A DNA stretch of 13,646 nt from Candidatus Bathyarchaeota archaeon. Lineage in GTDB: Archaea > Thermoproteota > Bathyarchaeia > TCS64. The notes below the pieces were generated by a model. It did no database searches, had not been told where the DNA came from, and was given only the letters and a program-made list of their open reading frames with translations. Within the stretch, counting starts at the first letter, position 1, and the number at the start of each line of letters is the position of its first letter. Made by a program: the position numbers and the translations under genes. The stretch is from assembly GCA_030593155.1 (NCBI GenBank), contig JAUVHT010000009.1:1-13646 (forward strand). Reading direction: 5' to 3'. This document shows positions 5,932 to 11,658 of the stretch, piece by piece.

Positions 5932-6426
5932 ATGGTTTTACAAATGGAGCTAGAAGTCGTGAAGCTAGAGACCCCTGAGGGCTGCAACCTGATCCTGGGC
6001 CAGAGCCACTTCATAAAGACCGTCGAGGACCTCTACGAGGCTATGGCCTCATCCACCCCCACGGTCAAGTTCGGCCTCGCCTTCTGCGAATCCTCCGGCG
6101 ATCGCCTGGTGAGGTACGAGGGGAACGATGAAGAGCTCAAGGAGAAGGCGGCCGAGAACGCTCTCAGGCTGGGATGCGGCCACTCCTTCGTGATTCTGTT
6201 GAGGGAGGCCTTCCCAATAAACGTCCTGAACCAGATCAAGGTTGTGCCCGAGGTCTGCAACATCCACGCCGCCACCGCGAACCCCCTCGAGGTCATCGTG
6301 GCCGAGACGGAGCAAGGGAGGGGGGTCCTGGGTGTGATCGATGGTCAGAAGCCCCTCGGCGTAGAAGATGAGGAAGGCATCAGATGGAGGAAGGATATCC
6401 TCCGCAAGTTCGGCTACAAGACCTGA
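5932..6426 (+). CDS. Adenosine-specific kinase family protein (COG1839/PF04008)
   Basis: A 164-residue protein matching the Adenosine_kin family over its whole length. Hallmarks: [16 protein letters not shown] (23-38), [67 protein letters not shown] and [13 protein letters not shown]. The family was named from structural work on archaeal members showing adenosine/AMP binding; direct evidence for kinase activity is limited as far as I know. The expected reaction is adenosine to AMP. I chose ATG 5932 because GGTGAC (5915-5920) lies 11 bases before it; ATG 5944 would be too far. The gene overlaps the convergent adenylate kinase gene by 13 bases at the stops, linking two enzymes that would act in sequence. 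Confidence 0.92.
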   Translation: MVLQMELEVVKLETPEGCNLILGQSHFIKTVEDLYEAMASSTPTVKFGLAFCESSGDRLVRYEGNDEELKEKAAENALRLGCGHSFVILLREAFPINVLNQIKVVPEVCNIHAATANPLEVIVAETEQGRGVLGVIDGQKPLGVEDEEGIRWRKDILRKFGYKT

Positions 6427-7070
6427 GGTTTCCCCAAGATCTCCTCGATGGCTCCCGGGATCTGGTTGATATCGAGTTCCCCGCTGATCTCCTTTATTTT
6501 TCCCCCCGCTTGATACCTCTCTAGTATCGGGAAGGTCTGCTTCTCGTACACCTCGAACCGGTGTCGGATGATCTCCTCCACGTCGTCCTCCCGCAGTATG
6601 AGTCTACCCCCGCACTCATCACACCAACCTTCCTTTTTTGGAGGTTTGTCCTCGAGGTGGTAGACGGCGCCGCACTTGGGGCACGTTCTCCTCAGCGACA
6701 GCCTACCCACTATGGTGTCCGGTTTCGCAGTGACGTACAACAGGGTGTCGAGGGTGGCGTTCTGCTTCTTGAGGATCCTATCGAGGGCCACCGCCTGCCT
6801 CATGCTCCGGGGGAACCCGTCGAGGACGAAACCCTTCTTCGTGTCGGGCTTGCTAAGACGCTCCTCCGTGATTCTTATCACGATGTCATCCGGGACCAGC
6901 TCTCCCCGGCTCATGTAGGCCCTGGCCACCGCTCCTTCGTCGGTTCCATTTGCTACGGCCTCCCTGAGCATGTCCCCGGCGGCTATGACCGGGATGCGGT
7001 ACATCTTTCCTATCATCTTCGCGCGGGTTCCCTTGCCGGAACCCGGTGGTCCCATGACAACGATCCTCGT
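6414..7070 (-). CDS. adk: Adenylate kinase, long-LID zinc type, apparent ACG start
   Basis: Catalyses ATP + AMP to 2 ADP. Walker [17 protein letters not shown] (AMP site), DGFPR, and a LID domain with four cysteines (C130, C133, C150, C153) that should bind zinc; about 218 residues. This is the bacterial-like long form, not the short trimeric archaeal AdkA. The only ATG (7055) begins right at [10 protein letters not shown] and would remove beta strand 1. The frame is open to a TGA at 7079-7077 and reads ACG AGG ATC GTT GTC ATG. Starting at ACG 7070 gives a canonical [11 protein letters not shown]-terminus and puts GGAGTGA (7083-7077, minus strand) 6 bases upstream. So either ACG initiates, or the base is a variant or error, or the ATG is used. 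Reported with the ACG start; the conservative alternative is 6414-7055. Confidence 0.9.
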   Translation of the reverse strand, partial: TRIVVMGPPGSGKGTRAKMIGKMYRIPVIAAGDMLREAVANGTDEGAVARAYMSRGELVPDDIVIRITEERLSKPDTKKGFVLDGFPRSMRQAVALDRILKKQNATLDTLLYVTAKPDTIVGRLSLRRTCPKCGAVYHLEDKPPKKEGWCDECGGRLILREDDVEEIIRHRFEVYEKQTFPILERYQAGGKIKEISGELDINQIPGAIEEILGKPQVL

Positions 7071-7114
7071 CTCCGCTCACTCCAATGGGCTCTTGTTCGG
7101 GGAATGCAATAGCT

Positions 7115-7122
7115 GTTATAAC
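7115..7122 (-). promoter_or_regulatory. TATA-like box for adenylate kinase
   Basis: GTTATAAC, a self-complementary octamer about 48 bases before the proposed ACG start. It predicts transcription from about 7092 and a leader that contains the GGAGTGA ribosome site. Confidence 0.4.
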
Positions 7123-7144
7123 ACTTTCTATGGATTCCCCATTT

Positions 7145-7153
7145 TTATATAAA
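7145..7153 (+). promoter_or_regulatory. TATA-like box for the DUF2905 gene
   Basis: TTATATAAA within an A/T run at 7142-7155. It predicts a start near 7175, just before the ATG at 7183, so the mRNA is leaderless or nearly so. Confidence 0.5.
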
Positions 7154-7182
7154 AAGCTCAGAAGGATAAGACAGTGGGCGAG

Positions 7183-7413
7183 ATGGAGTCGTATTATAGG
7201 CCCTTCACCGCGATGGGATTGATCCTCATATTGAGCGGCATCATCCTTGTCATGCTCCCCTTCATCGCCCGCCACCTCCCAAATCTCGAGAAGCTGCCAT
7301 GGATCATTGTATGGGTGTACAGGAAGGACGGCTTCTACTTCGTCACCTCTCCCCTGCTCATCATTCTCTCCTTGATCTCGATAATCGTAAACCTGTTTGG
7401 GAAGCCTCGTTGA
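7183..7413 (+). CDS. DUF2905-like two-TM membrane protein
   Basis: A 76-residue protein with two predicted transmembrane helices, about residues 10-29 (AMGLILILSGIILVMLPF) and 51-70 (SPLLIILSLISIIVNLF), joined by a polar loop. The loop pattern LPNLEKLPW..VYRKDGFYFV and the closing SLISIIVNLF match the DUF2905 family, small membrane proteins of unknown function found in bacteria and archaea. I start at ATG 7183 (MESYYRP). GTG 7174 is an in-frame alternative adding three residues and has GAAGG 8 bases upstream; the TATA box position favours 7183 or a leaderless GTG. It is divergent from adk and convergent with the 7474-7791 gene. Confidence 0.68.
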   Translation: MESYYRPFTAMGLILILSGIILVMLPFIARHLPNLEKLPWIIVWVYRKDGFYFVTSPLLIILSLISIIVNLFGKPR

Positions 7414-7430
7414 GAAGCGATGGGAACGTG

Positions 7431-7436
7431 AAAAAA
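7431..7436 (-). terminator. T-run downstream of the 7474-7791 gene
   Basis: On the minus strand a run of six T lies about 38 bases after the stop codon of the gene ending at 7474. Archaeal termination often needs only such a U tract, so this is a possible terminator. Weak evidence. Confidence 0.3.
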
Positions 7437-7473
7437 TTTGAGCGTTCAGCGTGAAACATCGAGATCTTTAAGT

Positions 7474-7791
7474 TTAAGCCGGCTTGGTCGTGATGGTGTA
7501 TCTGCATCCCGTGTACAGTAGAGCCTCGTCGATCTGTCTAATCAATCCCCTGACCTGATCGAAGCTGGGGATCTGCTCCCACTTGACGACGAAGTCGTCC
7601 TCCCCGAGGAACTCTTTTCCACCACGAATCAGCTGCCCTGTGAGGAGATCGAGGGATGGATCCACCACCGAGATGATGTGGGAGACCATCTCTCCGTACT
7701 GGTACCTCTTCTTGAGATCCTTGAGCAACTCTTCGAGCGCCTCCATGCCTTTATCGATGGAAGGCCCATAGAGCTTGATGTAACTCTTCAC
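7474..7791 (-). CDS. Uncharacterised 105-residue protein
   Basis: I do not recognise this protein. It is soluble and mixed alpha/beta: an amphipathic helix around residues 14-32 (KGMEALEELLKDLKKRY), strands around VSHIISVVD, FVVKWEQIP and the C-terminal YTITTKPA, and no signal peptide or TM segment. It is probably a real gene. The start is GTG 7791, GGAG (7804-7801, minus strand) lies 9 bases before it, and ATATTTAAAG (7829-7838) is a well-placed TATA-like box. Codon use matches the neighbours, with the third-position GC bias expected of a true gene. It lies 177 bases downstream of the other unidentified gene on the same strand but has its own promoter signals. The alternative is a lineage-restricted protein or a fast-evolving member of a known family. 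Confidence 0.6.
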   Translation of the reverse strand: MKSYIKLYGPSIDKGMEALEELLKDLKKRYQYGEMVSHIISVVDPSLDLLTGQLIRGGKEFLGEDDFVVKWEQIPSFDQVRGLIRQIDEALLYTGCRYTITTKPA

Positions 7792-7828
7792 GTATCTAGA
7801 CTCCTATACTCCATGTCGCACTTCCGGG

Positions 7829-7838
7829 ATATTTAAAG
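7829..7838 (-). promoter_or_regulatory. TATA-like box for the 7474-7791 gene
   Basis: CTTTAAATAT on the minus strand, about 43 bases before the GTG at 7791. It predicts a start near 7808, just ahead of the GGAG ribosome site at 7804-7801. Confidence 0.45.
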
Positions 7839-7968
7839 TAAGATGCTTTTACCAATATCGGGCACTGTGCCTGGTACCCCTGAGGATACGTCCCAGATGA
7901 AGGAATATCCCATCGCGTCAAAGAAGTAAATTGTTAACACCTATCCGTTCTACAAACAGCTTACGAGT

Positions 7969-8895
7969 TTATTCGATCAGGCTGTTCAGGCACTGGTGCG
8001 TCAGCAGCCTGATCCTGTCGAAGTGAGGGCTGATCCCGTCCAGAAGATACAGGCTTTTAACCCTACTCAGCCCCTGGATGCAGTGGCCTGAGACTACGTG
8101 ACCCTCCAGCCTGCTGATATAGGTCATGAACTTGTCAAGCTCCTCCTCGTCTACGACGTCTCCCAGGCGCTCCCCCATGCGTATGTCCCACAGGAGGAGG
8201 TAGGACTTGACGAATATCTCGTGGAGCTCCAGGTCGAAGCCTCTGGTGGCTTCCTCTACATATGCCAGCCTCTCCGCGTCCCTGTCGACGATGGAGATGA
8301 GGGCGTAGCACTCATCCTTTATGCTGTCCGCGAGCCTCTGGTTGACCCCCGCTGCGAGGCCGTTGGCGTCGTAGTTCAGGGGGGCGATGACGGCCAGCTT
8401 CTTCATCTCGTAGATGATTCGACCGACCTCGGCGAGGTTCCTCGTCATGAGGCCCCAATTGGGTTCACCGTCAAGATGTATCAGTGTCTGGAACACGTGG
8501 TCGAGGAGCTCCAGCACGAGAGTGATATGATTGACGTGGGCCTCCCTGATCTTTCTCTGCTCTTCCAGGTTCTGCTTCAGCTCGATTCTTCGCCTCTCGA
8601 TATCGGTGTCGATAATCTCCTTGATTGTCTCTAGGGCTTCTTCCTCTTGGGAAAAGAAGATTGTCTCGTCCTGTTCATAGTCTTTCTCGTAGCTAATGGC
8701 GAGGCGTTTGAACTTCCTGTAGGGGGGTTGATTATCTTTAAGGCTAGTGGATTTTGTAGTGGTGATCGGGAGCTCTGTGAGAGTTACCAGCCTCTTTCCA
8801 ATGATCCCCCTCTCCTCTTGGAGGACAACCTTCCCCTCTGCCACCTCGATGACTCCAAAGGAGCCTCTGAGCAGTCTCCCCCTGGCTTTCGCCAT
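7969..8895 (-). CDS. Uncharacterised protein: possible PH-like domain plus helical C-terminal region
   Basis: A 308-residue protein I cannot assign. Residues 1-95 alternate short strands (GSFGVIEVAEGKVVLQEE, GKRLVTLTELPI, FKRLAISYEKD, DETIFFSQ) and close with a helix (EEEALETIKEIIDTDI). This order resembles a PH-like barrel capped by a C-terminal helix, seen in archaeal and bacterial PH-domain proteins; that is pattern-based inference. Residues 96-308 look almost wholly helical, with long runs of charged and leucine-rich heptads (ERRRIELKQNLEEQRKIREAHVNH onward), and could bundle or bind a partner. No TM segment or catalytic motif is seen. ATG 8895 has GGAGG 7 bases upstream, a clear ribosome site. 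Probably expressed alone. It sits between ProS and the 105-residue gene, all on the minus strand. Confidence 0.65.
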   Translation of the reverse strand: MAKARGRLLRGSFGVIEVAEGKVVLQEERGIIGKRLVTLTELPITTTKSTSLKDNQPPYRKFKRLAISYEKDYEQDETIFFSQEEEALETIKEIIDTDIERRRIELKQNLEEQRKIREAHVNHITLVLELLDHVFQTLIHLDGEPNWGLMTRNLAEVGRIIYEMKKLAVIAPLNYDANGLAAGVNQRLADSIKDECYALISIVDRDAERLAYVEEATRGFDLELHEIFVKSYLLLWDIRMGERLGDVVDEEELDKFMTYISRLEGHVVSGHCIQGLSRVKSLYLLDGISPHFDRIRLLTHQCLNSLIE

Positions 8896-9267
8896 ATCCT
8901 AGCCTCCGAAGGGAGTCTCCCACATTCTAAAGGGGGGGTCTCCTTGAAGTGGTTCCTGATGTAAAGTTTGATGCATTTCCCGCCCGAACTTTTTGGAGAG
9001 GCCAAGGTCGTTCATTTAGGCCTCCCCCTTCTTCTCAAGGATGCTGGTATTGAGGAGGGGCATCAACAATGACAACAGGACCCGTATCCCTGACCTTCTC
9101 AATGTTAAAGCCCGCTTTTACTTCCTAGACTCTATTATATTAAATTGCGCGTTCACAAAATGCGCTCATTTTTATTAAAACTATATTTGTCTAACTTCAC
9201 TACTTGTTGAATAAAGTGCAATAAGTATATTCTGCGGGGCTGATTTCAAAAGGAAAAAAGGTTAAGA
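8896..9267. other. Intergenic region between ProS and the 308-residue gene
   Basis: This 372-base stretch holds the ribosome site of the downstream gene (GGAGG near 8905-8909, minus strand), a short palindrome GGGAG-T-CTCCC (8911-8921), and a T-rich terminator for ProS at its right end. The part from about 9115 to 9265 is clearly AT-rich. I found no convincing gene. A 19-codon open frame at 9069-9128 (+) follows a GAGGAGGGG sequence, but nothing else supports it. Confidence 0.5.
9248..9260 (-). terminator. U-tract terminator after proS
   Basis: Eight bases past the ProS stop the minus strand reads CTTTTTTCCTTTT. A double T run without a strong hairpin is the usual form of archaeal intrinsic termination, so this is a good candidate. 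Confidence 0.55.
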
Positions 9268-10707
9268 TCAATAGGTACGGGAGACGTATGCCACATATTT
9301 TCCCTGATCCCCACAGACGATGCAAGGCCCGTCGGGCTCCTCGTGCTCGCCCCAGAGGGTGCCCCTCACCTCGCCGGCCACCCCGTCTTTGAGCTGGAAC
9401 GCGCAGTGGGGGTCTCCGCACCAGTCAACTTTGACGATCTTCCTCTCGTCCATGAGCGTCTTTAACTCGTCCAAGTTGTCTGCGACTCTTAACTCGCTCT
9501 TGAACCTCTCCTTGCTTCTAGCCTTCAGACTCTCGAAGATGCCTGAGAAGAGGCTTCGTACCGCCCCAACCAGATCTGTGAACTGGGCCTTGCTCCGTTC
9601 CTTGGTGTCCCTCCTGACGAGGGTGACGGATCTCGCATCTGCTTCTCTCGGGCCGATTTCGATCCGGACGGGGACGCCGTACATCTCCCACTTGTAGTAC
9701 TTCTCACCCGGCCTCAGGCGGTTGTCGTCGTCAAGCACGACCCTTATCCCGTCCTTCTTCAGCTGCGCCTCGGCCTCCTCGGCGTAGGCTGTCACGTCTT
9801 CCTCCCGGCCTCTGAAGGGAATGGGCACGATGACCACCTGCTTGGGCGCGACGACCGGGGGAAGGATGAGGCCGTTGTCGTCGCCGTGGTGGGCGATGGT
9901 GGCGGCCAGGGTCCTGCCGAAGCCCATGCCGTAGCAGGTCGTGTAGGCGGTTTTCTGGTTCCCTTCCTCGTCCTCGTAGGTGAGGTCGAAGGCCTTGGCG
10001 AAGTTGTCCCCCAGGTGGTGGACTGTTCCTATCTGGTTGACCTTGCCGTCGGGGTTCCAGGTGTCGAAGGCGAGGCTGTAGTCGGCGCCGGCGAACTTGT
10101 CGAAGTCCGGGCGCTTCAGCCTGATGTAGCTGAGGCCCAGGGCGTCGTAGACCTCGCTGTAGATGTCTATGCCCTCTCTGACCTGACGGTCTGCGTCGTC
10201 GTAGTCGACGTGGGCGGTGTGGGCCTCGTTCCAGAGGAACTCCCGGCCCCGGAAGAGGGGGCGGGTGGCCTTGGTCTCGTAGCGGTAGACGTTGCATGTC
10301 TGGTGCATCAGGAGGGGGAGGTCGGCGTGGCTCCTGATCCAGAGCTTGAACATGGGGTAGATGGCGGTCTCCGACGTCGGCCTGAGGAGGAGCCTCCTAT
10401 CCAGCTCGTTGTCCCCGGCGTGGGTGATCCAGAAGACCTCGGCGGAGAAGCCCTCGATGTGGTCCTCTTCCTTCTGGAAGGCGTCCTCGGGTATCACAAC
10501 GGGGAACTGCATGGGCTGGTGGCCCCTCTCCTCCAGTTTCTCCTCAAGCATCTGGTAGATGCGCTTGACGATGCTGTAGCCCCAGCCTCGATAAACCGAG
10601 AAGCCTTTCACGGGGTATCGGTCGTCGACGATCTCGGCCTCCAGCAGCACCTTGTCGTACCACTCGCTAAAGTTCTCGAACTTCTTGGTTTTCGTACTCT
10701 CAGTCAT
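9268..10707 (-). CDS. proS: Prolyl-tRNA synthetase, archaeal/eukaryotic type
   Basis: Charges tRNA-Pro with proline. The 479 residues and domain order fit the archaeal/eukaryotic class: N-terminal FSEWYDKVLLEAEI; motif 1 region ending QFPVVIPE; LLRPTSETAIYPMF; motif 2 RYETKATRPLFRGREFLWNE with HTAH; QIGTVHHLGDNFAKAFD; motif 3 region GMGFGRTLAATIAHHGDD; anticodon-binding domain starting VVIVPIPF; and a C-terminal zinc-type domain with WCGDPHC and CIVCGD, closing in a terminal tyrosine (SRTY), as is usual for this class. No bacterial editing insertion is present between motifs 2 and 3. ATG 10707 has GAGG a few bases upstream. It is transcribed alone, ending in a T-rich terminator. Confidence 0.97.
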   Translation of the reverse strand: MTESTKTKKFENFSEWYDKVLLEAEIVDDRYPVKGFSVYRGWGYSIVKRIYQMLEEKLEERGHQPMQFPVVIPEDAFQKEEDHIEGFSAEVFWITHAGDNELDRRLLLRPTSETAIYPMFKLWIRSHADLPLLMHQTCNVYRYETKATRPLFRGREFLWNEAHTAHVDYDDADRQVREGIDIYSEVYDALGLSYIRLKRPDFDKFAGADYSLAFDTWNPDGKVNQIGTVHHLGDNFAKAFDLTYEDEEGNQKTAYTTCYGMGFGRTLAATIAHHGDDNGLILPPVVAPKQVVIVPIPFRGREEDVTAYAEEAEAQLKKDGIRVVLDDDNRLRPGEKYYKWEMYGVPVRIEIGPREADARSVTLVRRDTKERSKAQFTDLVGAVRSLFSGIFESLKARSKERFKSELRVADNLDELKTLMDERKIVKVDWCGDPHCAFQLKDGVAGEVRGTLWGEHEEPDGPCIVCGDQGKYVAYVSRTY

Positions 10708-10770
10708 ATTCCTCGCCTACTTGGATGGTGTGAACTAGAAACAGCGTTAGTAATTGGGCTATCCTTGTGG

Positions 10771-10778
10771 AATATATT
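10771..10778 (-). promoter_or_regulatory. TATA-like box for proS
   Basis: AATATATT, symmetric, about 67 bases before the proS ATG. It predicts a start near 10748 and a leader of about 40 bases ending in GAGGAAT. Tentative. Confidence 0.35.
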
Positions 10779-11010
10779 CACCCATCTTAACCTCGTAGAA
10801 ATTCAGATCACGAGATTTAATCTTTACGGTGTTCTTAATTTCCTTGGACAAACCAAACCTGAGTTATTGAGATCAGCACGATCAATCATGTCCAGAATCG
10901 AATGCGCACTCTCATCTCGTGTTGTCGCCGATTTCCGTCAGACATTGATGGCTAAAAGCCTTTTAAAATCTGGCTCTTAGGGTATGGTGATGGCGACAGA
11001 ATTATCTCCC

Positions 11011-11018
11011 CTTTTTAT
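11011..11018 (+). promoter_or_regulatory. TATA-like box for the 11061-11357 gene
   Basis: CTTTTTAT, about 46 bases before the ATG at 11061. It predicts a start near 11041, ahead of the GGAGGA ribosome site. Confidence 0.4.
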
Positions 11019-11060
11019 GTGTGAGTAAATTCGGGAATCGTGGTATCTGGAGGAATAAAA

Positions 11061-11357
11061 ATGGTGCTGGAAGTCATCGAGACATACCTCATTGTCGGGG
11101 TTGTGGGGTTCATTGTTGGGGTCATTGTCGCTAGGATTTATTTCAAATCAAAAATCGAGTCGAAGACCATTGGACAGATAATCGAGTATGCCATGATACA
11201 TCAGAACGTCACACAGTTATCTTCAATGACGGCATCGCTGTCCAAACTCGTGGCGGGCATCAGCGAGTGCTCCGAGGAGATCACGGAACAGCTTGAGATC
11301 GTTAAAGATATCGAAGAAGATCTTGTCCGAACTGAGAAAAAAGAAGGTGGATTCTGA
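11061..11357 (+). CDS. Small TM-anchored helical protein, unknown function
   Basis: A 98-residue protein with one N-terminal transmembrane helix (about residues 8-27, YLIVGVVGFIVGVIVARIYF, glycine- and valine-rich) followed by basic residues KSKIESK, which predicts a cytoplasmic C-terminal part. Residues 32-92 are likely helical, with acidic heptad-like runs (SEEITEQLEIVKDIEEDLVRTEKK) suggesting coiled-coil pairing. I chose ATG 11061 because GGAGGA (11049-11054) lies 6 bases upstream; GTG 11040 would bury that site inside the gene. No family recognised. The layout resembles small membrane scaffolds or chemoreceptor-like signalling stubs, but there is no supporting domain. It is divergent from proS and 301 bases upstream of gpmI. 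Confidence 0.62.
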   Translation: MVLEVIETYLIVGVVGFIVGVIVARIYFKSKIESKTIGQIIEYAMIHQNVTQLSSMTASLSKLVAGISECSEEITEQLEIVKDIEEDLVRTEKKEGGF

Positions 11358-11511
11358 CTTTTATTGGGTCTATGTTCAAGAAGCTGATTATGACTGGCTC
11401 TCCATTGATGTGCCATCGCAATAAATAATCTTATACTCCCATGATCGATGCTTGTTACCCAAGTTACTTCTTGCGAAGACCATTTATCAATTGGCTTAAG
11501 GAGGTTACATC

Positions 11512-11554
11512 GAGGCGCGCTCTTCATGTTTCTCCAATTTTTAGGGCGCGCTTC
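11512..11554. repeat. GC-rich inverted repeat with a 25-base loop
   Basis: GAGGCGCGC (11512-11520) can pair with GCGCGCTTC (11546-11554), nine pairs with one G-U. The loop is AT-rich. The GC-rich arms stand out in AT-rich intergenic DNA. It could be an RNA hairpin, a protein site or chance. Confidence 0.35.
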
Positions 11555-11625
11555 AAATAATTTGATAATAGAGAGAACTCCCTGAATGTCAGCTCATCTT
11601 TTCATGCTGACTCGAACGGTCAAAT

Positions 11626-11633
11626 CTTTAAAT
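11626..11633 (+). promoter_or_regulatory. TATA-like box for gpmI (leaderless)
   Basis: CTTTAAAT centred about 30 bases before the ATG at 11659, which would put transcription start within a few bases of the start codon. No Shine-Dalgarno sequence is present, consistent with a leaderless mRNA. Confidence 0.5.
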
Positions 11634-11658
11634 CGCCTTCGAACCAAATTAAGAGAGT

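Larger units (their letters stand above)
10708..11060. other. Intergenic region between proS and the TM-helical protein gene
   Basis: A 353-base divergent gap. It contains a TATA-like AATATATT (10771-10778) that could serve proS, and CTTTTTATGT (11011-11020) plus GGAGGA (11049-11054) serving the plus-strand gene at 11061. I looked for tRNA, C/D-box guide RNA and small genes in the rest and saw nothing convincing. Confidence 0.45.
11358..11658. other. Intergenic region upstream of gpmI
   Basis: This 301-base AT-rich stretch holds a GC-rich inverted pair (11512-11554) and the gpmI promoter at its right end. Open frames in it lack start signals and conserved-looking sequence. No RNA gene was recognised. 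Confidence 0.4.

Noticed and set aside
4138..7890. Exact 15-base repeat ACCCCTGAGGATACG at 4138-4152 and 7876-7890
   Set aside because: One 15-base match in a window of this size is not far from chance; the two sites share no wider similarity, and one overlaps the end of a coding region.
9035..9124. Minus-strand open segment whose translation (KAGFNIEKVRDTGPVVIVD) looks protein-like
   Set aside because: Bounded by stops on both sides, lacks a start codon, and does not continue in another frame as a clear gene remnant. It could be an old pseudogene fragment but I cannot support it.
9069..9128. 19-codon open frame (+) after a strong GAGGAGGGG sequence
   Set aside because: Too short to judge, peptide without recognisable features, and no promoter clearly placed for it.
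9886..10980. Long plus-strand open frame (364 codons) opposite ProS
   Set aside because: It is the complement of the proS coding frame, valine/glycine/leucine-rich with no recognisable domain. Open antisense frames are common in GC-rich genes.
10984..11035. Possible C/D-box guide RNA (GTGATGG as C box)
   Set aside because: No D box (CTGA) or internal C'/D' boxes at usual spacing follow it.
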